DNA of 64,000 nucleotides. Source: Sphingomonas sp. Ant H11 (GTDB taxonomy: Bacteria > Pseudomonadota > Alphaproteobacteria > Sphingomonadales > Sphingomonadaceae). Within the stretch, counting starts at the first letter, position 1, and each line of letters starts with the position of its first letter. Position numbers and translations under genes: made by a program. Below the pieces are notes generated by a model. That model did not search any database. It was not told the origin of the DNA and saw nothing but the letters and a program-made list of their open reading frames with translations. Shown here piece after piece: positions 18,057-28,210 of the stretch. The stretch spans positions 62,001 to 126,000 of the forward strand of contig NZ_JSBN01000002.1 of NCBI RefSeq assembly GCF_000797515.1, read 5' to 3'.

Positions 18057-19460
18057 GTGAACGCGCCCAATGATCCTGCGGAACGCTGTGTCCCCTTGCC
18101 CGGGCAGGCCGGGCAAGGGACCACGCTTCTTGAAGCCGATCTGCACTTGCCGCCGACCCCTGGCCAGGCCGCGGGCGAGGGGCAAGTGGCGATCCCGCAC
18201 GCTCACCGGCTTCAGAGTATCGGGCGGATTTTTGGCCCGGGATTCATTGCCGGGGCGGCCGACGACGATCCAAGCGGGATTGCAACCTATGCGCAAGCGG
18301 GAGCGGCTTACGGTTACACGCTCGGTTGGACGATGTTGCTTACCTGGCCGCTCGCCGCAGCTGTGCAGGAGACGTGCGGGCGGATCGGCAGAACGACGGG
18401 CGAAGGTTTGACGGCGGCGATCAGCAAGCGCTGCCCGCTCGCGCTGCTCCGAACGGTCGTTCTGCTCCTCGTGGTCGCCAATGTCATCAACCTTGGTGCT
18501 GATCTGGGAGCGATGGGTTCGGCAATGTCGCTCATCGGCGGCGGCGCGCCGCACCTCTGGGTCATCATATTCGCCTTGCTCTCAACGCTGTTAGAGACCT
18601 TCCTCGACTACAAGCGCTACGCGCGTTTCCTGAGATGGATGACGCTGGCATTGCTGGCCTATGCGGCTACGGCATTTGCCGTGCACCTGTCATGGAGCGA
18701 TGTGCTGCGTGGAGTCCTGCTACCGAGCATGCCGGACTCAAGCGCCTGGATGCTGGTAGCCGCGATCTTCGGCACCACGATCAGCCCCTATTTGTTTTTC
18801 TGGCAGGCCTCCCAGGAAGCAGAAGATGCCAGAGCTAAAGCGAAAAGCCTTTCGACATCGGAAGTCAGCGCCGGCGAAGAGCGCCGGATTAGCCTCGATA
18901 GCTGGTTCGGTATGTTTTTTTCAAACCTCATTGCCATTTTTATCATCATAACCACCGCCGCGACCTTGCATATCGCTGGTATTACGCAGATCGATACGGC
19001 CGCGCAGGCGGCCGAAGCACTCAGGCCGCTGGCGGGCGACTTTGCCTTTGCACTTTTTGCCAGCGGTATCATCGGGACCGGCCTTCTTGCCGTCCCGGTT
19101 CTAGCCGGCTCGGCGGCGTATGCGGTCTCCGAAGCCTTTGGGTGGCGTGCGGGCCTTGGGCTGGCACCTCGGAATGCCAAGGCTTTTTACAGCGTGATAG
19201 CTTCGGCCGGCATTCTGGGCATTCTCGTTCATTTCTCGCCGATCAGTCCCATGCAGGCGCTGCTGTGGAGTGCTGTCATCAACGGCTTTGTTGCAGCCCC
19301 ACTTATTGCCCTGGTGATATGGCTCGGCTCGGATTCCGAAGCGATGAACGGTCACCCCATTCCCCGGCGGCTGCAACTGCTCGGTGGCGCGGCCTGTCTG
19401 GTCATGGTTGGCGTCGCCATCATGACGACGGTTTCGTGGATCGCGCCGGCCGCGCGGTAA
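18057..19460 (+). CDS. Nramp-related divalent metal transporter
   Basis: A 467-residue polytopic carrier of the Nramp fold: FGPGFIAGAADDDPSGIATY in the first helix, FGTTISPYLFFWQASQE in helix 6. Canonical Mn/Fe Nramps carry DPGN and an A-x-x-M motif there; this one has DPSG and lacks the helix-6 Met, so it belongs to a divergent branch whose cargo (perhaps Mg2+ or another hard ion) is not known. The start is GTG at 18057, with GAGGAG 7 bases upstream; the frame is open to 17901 but overlaps the cytochrome gene. The N-terminal 55 residues are hydrophilic. It is 86 bases downstream of the cytochrome c gene and may share its transcript. Confidence 0.82.
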   Translation: MNAPNDPAERCVPLPGQAGQGTTLLEADLHLPPTPGQAAGEGQVAIPHAHRLQSIGRIFGPGFIAGAADDDPSGIATYAQAGAAYGYTLGWTMLLTWPLAAAVQETCGRIGRTTGEGLTAAISKRCPLALLRTVVLLLVVANVINLGADLGAMGSAMSLIGGGAPHLWVIIFALLSTLLETFLDYKRYARFLRWMTLALLAYAATAFAVHLSWSDVLRGVLLPSMPDSSAWMLVAAIFGTTISPYLFFWQASQEAEDARAKAKSLSTSEVSAGEERRISLDSWFGMFFSNLIAIFIIITTAATLHIAGITQIDTAAQAAEALRPLAGDFAFALFASGIIGTGLLAVPVLAGSAAYAVSEAFGWRAGLGLAPRNAKAFYSVIASAGILGILVHFSPISPMQALLWSAVINGFVAAPLIALVIWLGSDSEAMNGHPIPRRLQLLGGAACLVMVGVAIMTTVSWIAPAAR

Positions 19461-19612
19461 ATGATGATTGGCGCCTAGCGATCCAGCTTTCGCACTGACA
19501 GGTCAAGCTCGGCTTGAGATTGAAGCTTTCCGCCTCAGCCAATGCAGCATCGCGAATCCGAACGACGCGCGGCCTCGCTCAGGACGACATCGGTCAGCAA
19601 GTCTTGTGAACA

Positions 19613-19650
19613 TTACGTAACGCTACGTGTGTGTGCCTGACATAAATCAA
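19613..19650. promoter_or_regulatory. TTACGTAA palindrome plus FNR/FixK-like box
   Basis: TTACGTAA (19613-19620) is followed 16 bases later by CTGACATAAATCAA (19637-19650), which matches the FNR/FixK consensus TTGAT-N4-ATCAA in most positions when read on either strand. Both lie in the 465-base gap 19461-19925, about 280-310 bases before the operon that starts at 19926. I saw no gene in the gap. A low-oxygen control region with a FixJ-like and a FNR-like site is the natural reading; this is inferred. Confidence 0.5.
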
Positions 19651-19925
19651 GGAAATGCAAGCCAATCGCCCAAGCCACCGCGCAAGCACTGACGCCTTAA
19701 AGCCGGCTTGGGTGCGCAATCCTGCGTCCAAGCTGCTCGGGCCGTGGGGACAGAATATCGGCCTTGACTCTGGACGGTGGTCGAAGCCCGACAACATGGT
19801 CGGGTCACGAATCCCACTCCTCAGAAACCGGCGTCCTGCCGCGGCGCGATCATGAGGGAGCAGCGGACGCGGCCTCCAGCCAGTGTAAGCCACTCCCAGA
19901 GACACTTTCATATTTGAGGTTGAGC

Positions 19926-22331
19926 ATGAACCACTCTGTGATCATTCCCCCGCTCAAGCGTATTGCCGTGATAGGAACGTGCGTTCCGAGGCAGTGTGGC
20001 ATCGCCACCTTCACCAACGATCTGCAGCAGGCATTGAAGAACTGCGATTCCGATCTTTCTTCAACGACGATCGCGCTGACGGACGATGCCAACACTTACG
20101 CCTATCCGCCCGATGTCGCCCTGGAGATCCAGCAGGCCACGCCCGCGTCCTATGCAGTCGCCGCCGATTTCCTCAACGTGTCGAACGTCGATCTCGTTTC
20201 TCTTCAGCACGAGTTCGGGATCTTCGGAGGCGAGGCCGGTGAATACATCCTTGGCCTTCTCAGCGGCCTCAGCGCTCCGATCGTCACGACGCTACACACC
20301 GTACTGGCCAACCCCAACCCTGCACAACGTCGCGTCATGGATGGCATCATCGAACATTCATCGCGCCTCGTCGTCATGGCGGACAAAGGACGGCGCATTC
20401 TGCAGGACGTCTATGATGTCCCGGCCGAGCACATCGCCGTGATACCACACGGCGTTCCGGACCGAGCCTTTATCGATCCGGCGATGGCGAAGCACAAACT
20501 GGGACTTGCAGACCGGACCCTGTTGATGACCTTTGGCCTGCTTGGTCCAGGCAAGGGTATCGAAACGGCAATTCGTGCAGTGCCGGCACTCGTTCGCGAC
20601 CATCCCAATCTGCTCTATATGATCGTCGGCGCAACCCACCCCAACCTCGTTAGGGATGAAGGCGAACGCTATCGCGATAGCCTCGTTGCACTCGCAGCCG
20701 AACTCGGCGTCATCGAGAATATTTGCTTTGTCGACCGATATCTCTCACTGGATGAGCTGCTCGACCATTTGGCTGCATGCGATATCTACCTATCGCCTTA
20801 CCCCAATGAAGCGCAGATCGTTTCAGGAACGCTGGCCTACGCTGTTGCCCTTGGTAAAGCGGTCGTCTCGACGCCCTTCTGGTATGCGCAGGAACTGCTC
20901 GCCGACCATTGTGGCGTTCTGGTGCCGTTTTCGGAACCGGATGCACTCGGAGCTGCCGTCGCTCGATTGATCGTCGATGGCGCGTCGCGTAGCGAGATTC
21001 GAACCCGCGCGTACGAGCGCGGTCGCGCGATGATCTGGTCGAGCGTGGCGAAGCAGTACCTGAAAGTCTTCTCCGATGTCCGATTTGAAAGACGCTCCGG
21101 CGCGTCGCGGGCTATACGTCCTTCAAATGACGAAGCCTGGAACAGGGCGCTTCCACCGATAACGACGGACCATCTCGCCGCTCTTACCGACATGGTCGGC
21201 ATAACCCAGCACACAAAATTCGCGGTTCCGGACCGGAGGCACGGCTACTGTCTCGATGACAACGCGCGCGCGCTGTTGCTTCTCTCTGAACTCTCGACGC
21301 TGCGTTCTCTCACGCCACAGGAGGAGCAGCTTGCGCTGACATATGCCGCGTTCGTTGAGCACGCCTGGTCGCCAAAGGATAACCGCGTTCATAATTTCAT
21401 GGGGTTCGACCGCACATGGCTCGACGATGCGGGAGCCGACGACGCGCATGGTCGCACGGTCTGGGCACTGGGCGCGTTCGCAATGCGAAAAGACGATCGA
21501 TTCCTGGACGGATGGGCCGCCGCGCGCTTGCTGGAGATGGCACCCGCGTTGGTAGCGCTGACCACGCCGCGCGCCTGGGCCTACGGGCTGCTCGGCATCT
21601 CAAAACTTCTCCGGCGCTTCCCAGGCCATCGCAACCTGGAGCAGCTGCGAGGAGAACTGTCCAATCGCTTGTTCCAACGTTGGTGTGACGCAGCTGCGCC
21701 CGACTGGGTCTGGTTCGAAGACAGGCTCGGCTATGATAATGCCCGATTGTGTGAAGCTCTCATCGAAAGCGGCCATGACACCGGCAACCAGTCTCACCTT
21801 GATGCCGGCCTCGATACGCTACGGTGGCTGATGACGCTGCAGACGGCCGAAGTGGGGCACTTTCGGCCTATCGGAACCGAAACATTTGGAAGCGATCGGC
21901 GTCATCCGCAGCCATTCGACCAACAGCCCCTGGAAGCCTGTGCAGCGGTTGGTGCATGCCTTACCGCGGCGCGAGTCACGAGCGACGCATGGTGGCAGCG
22001 CGAAGCGCGCCGTGCATTCAACTGGTTTCTCGGGGCAAACGACCTTGGCATTCCCGTCGTGGACGTCAAACGAGGCGCCTGCTTCGATGGTCTCCATCCG
22101 GACCGGCGCAATGCCAACCAAGGCGCTGAATCGACGCTCGCATATCTTTCCGCGCTGACCGCGATCCTGAGCGCGGCCGAGAAGGATGCCTCGTTGAGTA
22201 AAGCCCCGCGCGTGGTCGAACTTTGCACGGCCGGTAATAAACCTCTCAGGCGGGTACCCAACGCATTCCGAACAGGTCTTCCCGAAGACCGCCCAGAATC
22301 TCAGCTCTCCTGTGGATGCCCAAATTCATGA
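19926..22331 (+). CDS. GT4-type glycosyltransferase fused to a helical glycan domain
   Basis: An 801-residue two-part protein. Residues 1-380 are a GT-B glycosyltransferase: GTCVPRQCGIATFTNDLQQA at the donor loop, LVSLQHEFGIFGGEAGEYIL, MTFGLLGPGKGIETAIRAVP, and LSPYPNEAQIVSGTLAYAVA at the sugar-nucleotide site. Residues 400-780 look like an alpha/alpha barrel of the glycosidase or phosphorylase type (FAVPDRRHGYCLDDNARALL, DWVWFEDRLGYDNARLCEAL). The start at 19926 has GAGG upstream; the frame is open to 19764. It leads the pentose-phosphate operon and overlaps the transketolase start (ATGA). The GH130 gene at 31534 may act on the same glycan. Confidence 0.75.
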   Translation: MNHSVIIPPLKRIAVIGTCVPRQCGIATFTNDLQQALKNCDSDLSSTTIALTDDANTYAYPPDVALEIQQATPASYAVAADFLNVSNVDLVSLQHEFGIFGGEAGEYILGLLSGLSAPIVTTLHTVLANPNPAQRRVMDGIIEHSSRLVVMADKGRRILQDVYDVPAEHIAVIPHGVPDRAFIDPAMAKHKLGLADRTLLMTFGLLGPGKGIETAIRAVPALVRDHPNLLYMIVGATHPNLVRDEGERYRDSLVALAAELGVIENICFVDRYLSLDELLDHLAACDIYLSPYPNEAQIVSGTLAYAVALGKAVVSTPFWYAQELLADHCGVLVPFSEPDALGAAVARLIVDGASRSEIRTRAYERGRAMIWSSVAKQYLKVFSDVRFERRSGASRAIRPSNDEAWNRALPPITTDHLAALTDMVGITQHTKFAVPDRRHGYCLDDNARALLLLSELSTLRSLTPQEEQLALTYAAFVEHAWSPKDNRVHNFMGFDRTWLDDAGADDAHGRTVWALGAFAMRKDDRFLDGWAAARLLEMAPALVALTTPRAWAYGLLGISKLLRRFPGHRNLEQLRGELSNRLFQRWCDAAAPDWVWFEDRLGYDNARLCEALIESGHDTGNQSHLDAGLDTLRWLMTLQTAEVGHFRPIGTETFGSDRRHPQPFDQQPLEACAAVGACLTAARVTSDAWWQREARRAFNWFLGANDLGIPVVDVKRGACFDGLHPDRRNANQGAESTLAYLSALTAILSAAEKDASLSKAPRVVELCTAGNKPLRRVPNAFRTGLPEDRPESQLSCGCPNS

Positions 22332-24412
22332 AAGCGGACTCGGCACAGCTGGCTCAACCGGACGAAGCACTCGAAAGGCGCGCGATCGACACCATCCGCA
22401 CGTTGGCGATGGATGCCGTACAGAAGGCCAATTCGGGCCATCCGGGCACGCCGATGGCGATGGCGCCGGTGGCCTACACGCTGTGGCGGGACTTCGTCCG
22501 CTACGATCCGGACACGCCCGACTGGCCGAACCGCGATCGCTTCGTTCTTTCGGTCGGCCATGCCTCGATGCTGCTCTATGCGGTGCTGCACTTGGCCTTG
22601 GTCAAGGAGATTGACCCGGACGGCAAGCCGACGGGCAGGCCCGCGGTCGGTCTCGACGACATCAAGCAGTTCCGCCAACTCGGCTCGAAGACCCCGGGCC
22701 ACCCCGAGTACCGTATGACTACCGGTGTCGAGACGACGACCGGCCCGCTCGGCCAAGGGTGCGGCAATTCGGTCGGCATGGCGATTGCCGAGCGGGCGCT
22801 TGCCTCGCGCTTCAACCGCGACGGTTTCGAGCTGTTCGATCACAACATCTATGTGCTGTGCGGCGACGGCGACATGATGGAGGGCGTCTCGAGTGAGGCC
22901 GCATCACTCGCCGGACATCTCGCCCTGTCAAATCTCTGCTGGATCTACGACAGCAATCATATCTCGATCGAAGGTTCGACCGAGCTCGCCTTCACCGAGG
23001 ATGTCGGCAAACGATTCGAGGGCTATGGCTGGAACGTCATCCAGGTCGATGACGCTAACGACACCAGGGCCGTCGCGCGCGCAATCGCGGCCTTTCGCGA
23101 CGCCCATGACCGGCCGACCCTCATCGTCATCCGCTCGGTGATCGGCTGGGGCAGCCCCAGAGCAGGTAGCGAGAAGGCGCACGGCGAGCCACTGGGCGAA
23201 GACAATGTCCGCGCTACCAAGAAAGCCTATGGCTGGCCCGAAGGCGCCCAGTTTCTCGTGCCGGACGGTGTGGCAGAAGCGTTCAACGCCGCGGTTGCGG
23301 GACGCGGCAGGCCGGCACGCGAGGCGTGGGAGGAAACCTTGGCCCGCTACCGCGAGAGCTTTCCAGCTGAGGCCAGGGAGATGGACCTGCTGCGCCGGGG
23401 CAAGCTGCCGAGTGACTGGCAGGCAACAATCCCCACCTTTCCTCCCGATGCCGTGGGGCTGGCCTCGCGCGACAGCGGTGGCAAGGTGCTGAACGCAATC
23501 GCACCGCACGTGCCGCTGCTGATCGGGGGCGCGGCGGATCTCTCGCCCTCTACCAAGACTAGCCTGACTTTTCAGGGAGCGGGATCGTTTGGGAAGAACG
23601 ACCATTCAGGTCGCAACATGCACTTCGGTGTGCGGGAGCATGCGATGGGATCGATCGCCAACGGCATGGCCCTATCCTACCTGCGCTCCTACACCGGCAC
23701 CTTCCTGGTTTTCGCGGATTATATGCGCGCGCCGATAAGGCTGGCAGCGATCATGGAACTGCCGGTCGTGTTCGTGTTCACGCATGATTCTATTGGTGTC
23801 GGCGAGGACGGGCCGACTCACCAACCGATCGAACATCTGGCCACGCTTCGAGCCATCCCTGGGCTCGACACGATCCGGCCGGGCGACGCAAACGAGGTGG
23901 CGGCAGCGTGGAAGGTCGCTCTCAGCCACAGCCACGAGCCGACCGCGCTGATCCTCTCGCGCCAGGCGATCCCGACGCTCGATCGAACAAAATATGCGTC
24001 CGCCGACGGGCTGGAGAGAGGCGGCTACATCCTTGGCGACGCCGAGCGCGGCGATCCCGAGATCATCCTCATCGGTACCGGCAGCGAACTGCCGATGGTG
24101 GTGGCCGCCCACGAGAAGTTATCGGGCGAAGGCGTCCGATCGCGAGTGGTTTCGCTGCCGAGCTGGTATTTGTTCGAAAAGCAGGACGACGCCTATCGCG
24201 ACAGAGTGTTCCCCGATGCGGTGCGCGCGCGGCTCGCCGTCGAACAGGGCGGATCGATGGGCTGGGACCGCTATGTCGGACATGACGGCGGGACAATAAC
24301 TATGAAGACCTTCGGAGCCTCGGCGCCGCTCGCCAAGCTCCAGGAAAAATTCGGTTTCACCGTCGACAATATCTGCGCCGTGGCGCGCGATCTGATCGAG
24401 AAGAACAAATGA
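22328..24412 (+). CDS. tkt: transketolase
   Basis: Thiamine-diphosphate enzyme of the pentose phosphate pathway (694 residues), exchanging two-carbon units between sugar phosphates. It contains the GHPGTPMAMAPVAYTLW segment near the N-terminus, the cofactor motif GDGDMMEGVSSEAASLAGHL, and the C-terminal transketolase parts THDSIGVGEDGPTHQPIEHL and EQGGSMGWDRYVGHDGGTIT. The start at 22328 is chosen because it makes an ATGA overlap with the glycosyltransferase stop; an ATG four codons earlier is also open. It ends in an ATGA overlap with the next gene. Confidence 0.95.
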   Translation: MKADSAQLAQPDEALERRAIDTIRTLAMDAVQKANSGHPGTPMAMAPVAYTLWRDFVRYDPDTPDWPNRDRFVLSVGHASMLLYAVLHLALVKEIDPDGKPTGRPAVGLDDIKQFRQLGSKTPGHPEYRMTTGVETTTGPLGQGCGNSVGMAIAERALASRFNRDGFELFDHNIYVLCGDGDMMEGVSSEAASLAGHLALSNLCWIYDSNHISIEGSTELAFTEDVGKRFEGYGWNVIQVDDANDTRAVARAIAAFRDAHDRPTLIVIRSVIGWGSPRAGSEKAHGEPLGEDNVRATKKAYGWPEGAQFLVPDGVAEAFNAAVAGRGRPAREAWEETLARYRESFPAEAREMDLLRRGKLPSDWQATIPTFPPDAVGLASRDSGGKVLNAIAPHVPLLIGGAADLSPSTKTSLTFQGAGSFGKNDHSGRNMHFGVREHAMGSIANGMALSYLRSYTGTFLVFADYMRAPIRLAAIMELPVVFVFTHDSIGVGEDGPTHQPIEHLATLRAIPGLDTIRPGDANEVAAAWKVALSHSHEPTALILSRQAIPTLDRTKYASADGLERGGYILGDAERGDPEIILIGTGSELPMVVAAHEKLSGEGVRSRVVSLPSWYLFEKQDDAYRDRVFPDAVRARLAVEQGGSMGWDRYVGHDGGTITMKTFGASAPLAKLQEKFGFTVDNICAVARDLIEKNK

Positions 24413-27216
24413 CCCGCCGTCTCAAAAACCTTGGCGCTGCGGGACAGGCCGTGTGGCTAGACTTCGTCGACCGCAAATTTCTGAACGAAGGCGGGCTGCG
24501 CAAGCTGGTTGAGGAGGACGGTCTGACCGGCGTCACCTCCAACCCCTCGATCTTCGAGAAGGCGATGGGCCATGGCGACGCCTATGACGAGGGTTTTAAC
24601 AACTTCCTCGGCAAGGCCGACGCGAGCGTCACCGATACCTACGAAAGCCAGGCGATCGCCGACATCAAGGCGGCAGCCGCCGATCTACGACCGGTGTACG
24701 ACCGGCTCGGCGGCGGGGACGGCTATGTAAGCCTTGAGGTTTCGCCCAATCTCGCCAACAGCACCGACGACACGATCGAGGAAGCACGGCGACTGTGGGA
24801 TATGGTGGCCGAGCCCAATCTGATGGTGAAGGTGCCCGGCACACGGGCTGGCATTCCTGCGATCCGTCAACTGATCGAGGATGGGCTCAACATCAATGTG
24901 ACATTGCTTTTCTCGCTCACCGCTTATCAGGCGGTCGCGGAGGCTTATATGGCCGGCCTCGAGGCGCGGGTGAAGAAGGGAGAAGCGATCAACCGGATCG
25001 CGAGCGTCGCGAGCTTCTTCGTCAGCCGCATCGATGCGCAGATCGACAAGACGATTGATGCGCGCGTCAGGGAAGGCGACCCGGAAAGCGAGGCTCTAAA
25101 TGCCATTCGCGGCCAAGTCGCAATCGCCAATGCCAAGCTTGCCTATGCCTGGTACCAGGAGTTGCTCGCGAGCGACCGATGGCAGGCGCTGGCCGCCAAG
25201 GGAGCGATGCCGCAGCGACTATTGTGGGCCTCGACCGGGGTTAAGGACCCCGCCTACCCCGATACGCTCTACATCGACTCGCTGATCGGACCCGACACCG
25301 TCAACACGATGCCGCCTGGGACGATGGACGCGTTCCGTGACCATGGCACGGCCCTGGCCACACTGACCGATAATCTGGATAAAGCACTCCATGTGCTGGC
25401 CGAAACCGAGCGTCTCGGCCTTAAACTGGGTGATATTGCGGACAGGTTGGTCGAGGCGGGTGTGACGCTGTTCGCCGATGCGGCGGATGCACTGCTTGGC
25501 GCGGTCGCGGGCAAGCGTACCGCGTTCCTCGGCCGCCGACAAAACTTGATGGCAGTCGATCTCCCGGCAGGACTTCAGGAGGCTGTCGCCACGCGCCTCG
25601 AAACCGCTCGCGCCGAGGCTTGGCCGCGCCGGCTGTGGAAGGGCGATGCCTCGCTCTGGACCGGCAAGGACGAGGGCAAATGGCTCGGGTGGCTCGCCGC
25701 CGCCCGCAGTGAGCAGGTTGATCCAGACACGCTCAAGATGCTCGGTGAAGAAGCCAAAGGCTTCAAGGACGCGGTGCTGCTCGGCATGGGCGGATCGAGC
25801 CTCGGCCCCGAGGTGATCGCGCGCATCCTCGGCAGCGCAAAGGGTAGCCCAAAGCTGCACGTGCTCGACACCAGCGACCCCGGCCAGATCGCGACGGTCG
25901 CGGCAGCGATCGACCCGGCGAACACGCTGTTCATAATATCCTCCAAATCGGGATCGACAATGGAGCCTGAGCTCCTGCGCGCCTATTTCTATGCAGCGGC
26001 CGGCCAGGACGGCAGCCATTTCGTTGCGGTCACCGACCCTGGATCAAAGCTGGACCAGACCGCGAAGGCGGATGGCTTCGCGCATATCTTCGCAGGGGAT
26101 CCCGCGATCGGCGGGCGCTATTCGGTGCTGTCGGCTTTCGGCATGGTTCCCGCCGCCGCGATGGGCATCGATATCCAGGATTTCTACGAGAAAACCCAGC
26201 CAATGGTCTTCGCCTGCGGTGCCGATTCACCTCCTGCAGCAAACCCTGGCGTGCGCCTTGGGGTGATAATCGGCGAGGCGGCTATCGGCGGGCGCGACAA
26301 GCTAACCATCTTGGCATCCAAGGGACTAGAACCGTTCGGGGCCTGGCTCGAGCAGTTGCTTGCTGAGTCGACAGGCAAGAAAGGCAAGGGGATTATTCCG
26401 GTCGACCTTGAGCCCGCGGGACCGCCGGAGGTTTACGGGAGCGATCGCCTGTTCGTGCATCTTCACCTCGAAGGAGACGCGGAGGACGGGCTGGACAGCA
26501 AGCTCGCGCAGCTAAAGCAGGCCGGCCATCCCCTCATCCGGATCACGGTCGCCTCACGCGATTTGATCGGCCAGGAGTTCTTCCGCTGGGAAATCGCGAC
26601 GGCAATTGCAAGCGCCGTTATTGGGATCAATCCGTTCGACCAGCCCGACGTGGAGGATGCCAAAATCGCCACGCGCGAGCTCGTCGATGCTTATGAAGCT
26701 TCCAGTGCGCTTGAACCAGAGATCGCGATCGCGGAAGACGCAGACTTGGCGATCTACGCTGCTGGCGAAAGCGGATTCGGCTCGGGCGATCCGGTGAACC
26801 TGCTGCGGCTCCACTTTGCCCGGCTGAAGCCCGGACATTATGCCGGTTTCCTCGGATTTATCGAGCGCGACGAGGCGAATGCGGCGGCAATGGCCGCGAT
26901 GCGGATGGCGGTGCGTGCTACCAAGGCGGTGGCGACGGTCGCGGGTTTTGGGCCGCGTTTCCTACACTCAACGGGGCAGGCCTATAAAGGCGGCCCGGCG
27001 AGCGGGTTGTTTCTGACGATCACGCGCGATCCCCATCCCGATCTGTCGATCCCAGGCAGGAAGGCGAGCTTCGGCACCATTCAGATTGCGCAGGCGCGCG
27101 GCGACATGGCCGTGCTTGCTGCGCGCGGGCGGCCCGTTCTGCGGGTCCACATCAAGAAGGACGGCAGCGGCATCGAAGCCTTGCGCGCAGCTGTCATCGC
27201 GGCAACCCAAAACTGA
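24409..27216 (+). CDS. bifunctional transaldolase / glucose-6-phosphate isomerase
   Basis: A 935-residue fusion of two sugar-phosphate enzymes. Residues 1-370 are transaldolase: TSNPSIFEKAMGHGDAYDEG, and the Schiff-base Lys in NLMVKVPGTRAG. Residues about 385-935 are phosphoglucose isomerase: LGMGGSSLGPEVIARILGSA and SSKSGSTMEPEL. The isomerase links glucose-6-phosphate to fructose-6-phosphate, and the transaldolase closes the non-oxidative pentose cycle, so a single chain feeds the zwf/gnd pair downstream. Tal-Pgi fusions are known from other alphaproteobacteria. The start overlaps the tkt stop (ATGA). The gap to gnd is 11 bases. Confidence 0.95.
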   Translation: MTRRLKNLGAAGQAVWLDFVDRKFLNEGGLRKLVEEDGLTGVTSNPSIFEKAMGHGDAYDEGFNNFLGKADASVTDTYESQAIADIKAAAADLRPVYDRLGGGDGYVSLEVSPNLANSTDDTIEEARRLWDMVAEPNLMVKVPGTRAGIPAIRQLIEDGLNINVTLLFSLTAYQAVAEAYMAGLEARVKKGEAINRIASVASFFVSRIDAQIDKTIDARVREGDPESEALNAIRGQVAIANAKLAYAWYQELLASDRWQALAAKGAMPQRLLWASTGVKDPAYPDTLYIDSLIGPDTVNTMPPGTMDAFRDHGTALATLTDNLDKALHVLAETERLGLKLGDIADRLVEAGVTLFADAADALLGAVAGKRTAFLGRRQNLMAVDLPAGLQEAVATRLETARAEAWPRRLWKGDASLWTGKDEGKWLGWLAAARSEQVDPDTLKMLGEEAKGFKDAVLLGMGGSSLGPEVIARILGSAKGSPKLHVLDTSDPGQIATVAAAIDPANTLFIISSKSGSTMEPELLRAYFYAAAGQDGSHFVAVTDPGSKLDQTAKADGFAHIFAGDPAIGGRYSVLSAFGMVPAAAMGIDIQDFYEKTQPMVFACGADSPPAANPGVRLGVIIGEAAIGGRDKLTILASKGLEPFGAWLEQLLAESTGKKGKGIIPVDLEPAGPPEVYGSDRLFVHLHLEGDAEDGLDSKLAQLKQAGHPLIRITVASRDLIGQEFFRWEIATAIASAVIGINPFDQPDVEDAKIATRELVDAYEASSALEPEIAIAEDADLAIYAAGESGFGSGDPVNLLRLHFARLKPGHYAGFLGFIERDEANAAAMAAMRMAVRATKAVATVAGFGPRFLHSTGQAYKGGPASGLFLTITRDPHPDLSIPGRKASFGTIQIAQARGDMAVLAARGRPVLRVHIKKDGSGIEALRAAVIAATQN

Positions 27217-27227
27217 GGAATGAGCAC

Positions 27228-28210
27228 ATGCGTATAGCGATGATCGGCCTTGGCAGAATGGGAGCCAATATTGCGCGCCGTCTGATGCGCGGCGGTCACG
27301 AGATCGTCGCCTTCGATCGGAACCCGCCGCTGGTGGACATGCTGGCCGGCGAAGGCGCAACCGCTGCCGCTTCGCTTGAAGAGGTCGCAGCCAAACTGGA
27401 GGGCCCGCGCATCTTCTGGGTGATGCTGCCGGCTGGGCCGCCGACAGAGAGCACGATCGAGACGCTGATGGGCCTGGCCTCCCCAGGCGACATCATCATC
27501 GACGGCGGCAACAGCTTCTACAAGGACGACATCCGCCGGGCGAAGCTGTGCGCCATGAAAGGGCTCCACTATGTCGATGTGGGCACCTCGGGCGGTGTGT
27601 GGGGCCTTGACCGAGGCTATTGCATGATGATCGGAGGCGATGCCGCGACGCTCGACAGTCTCGATCCTCTCTTCGAGGCCATGGCACCAGGCTTTGGGAC
27701 GATCGCACGCACACCGGATCGCGGCGGTCCCAACGAGGACACCCGTGCCGAGAAGGGGTATATCCATGCCGGTCCAGCCGCTCGGGCCATTTCGTCAAGA
27801 TGGTTCACAACGGCATCGAATACGGCTTGATGCAGGCCTATGCCGAGGGGTTCGACATCCTGAAGGGCAAGTCATCCGCCAAGCTGCCGGAAGACGAGCG
27901 CTTCGACCTCAACCTCACTGACATCGCCGAGGTCTGGCGCCGCGGCAGCGTGATTTCGTCGTGGTTGCTCGATCTGACCGCGACGGCGCTCGCCAAAGAC
28001 CAAATGCTGGAGCAGTTCTCGGGCCAGGTCGCGGATTCCGGCGAGGGTCACTGGACGATCGAGGCGGCAATGGAGGAGGCGGTCCCTGCCTACGTGCTCT
28101 CAGCGGCACTGTTCGCGCGCTACCGCAGCCGGGTCGACACGACGTTCGGCGACAAGCTGCTCTCGGCGATGCGGTTCGGCTTCGGCGGCCATGTCGAGAT
28201 GCCGCAATGA
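27228..28210 (+). pseudogene. gnd: 6-phosphogluconate dehydrogenase, frameshifted
   Basis: NADP/NAD-linked decarboxylation of 6-phosphogluconate to ribulose-5-phosphate; the short (about 330-residue) Gnd type. The N-terminal Rossmann motif MIGLGRMGANIARRLMRGGH and the substrate loop [20 protein letters not shown] are intact. The first frame runs past GYIHAGPA, then turns into nonsense and stops at 27830. The true continuation ([20 protein letters not shown]) lies in another frame up to 28210. Adding one base near 27776-27783 restores the normal junction ([15 protein letters not shown]). As zwf, tkt and tal-pgi around it are intact, I take this as a likely sequence error; if real, the oxidative branch is cut after 6-phosphogluconolactone. 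It ends in an ATGA overlap with zwf. Confidence 0.85.
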
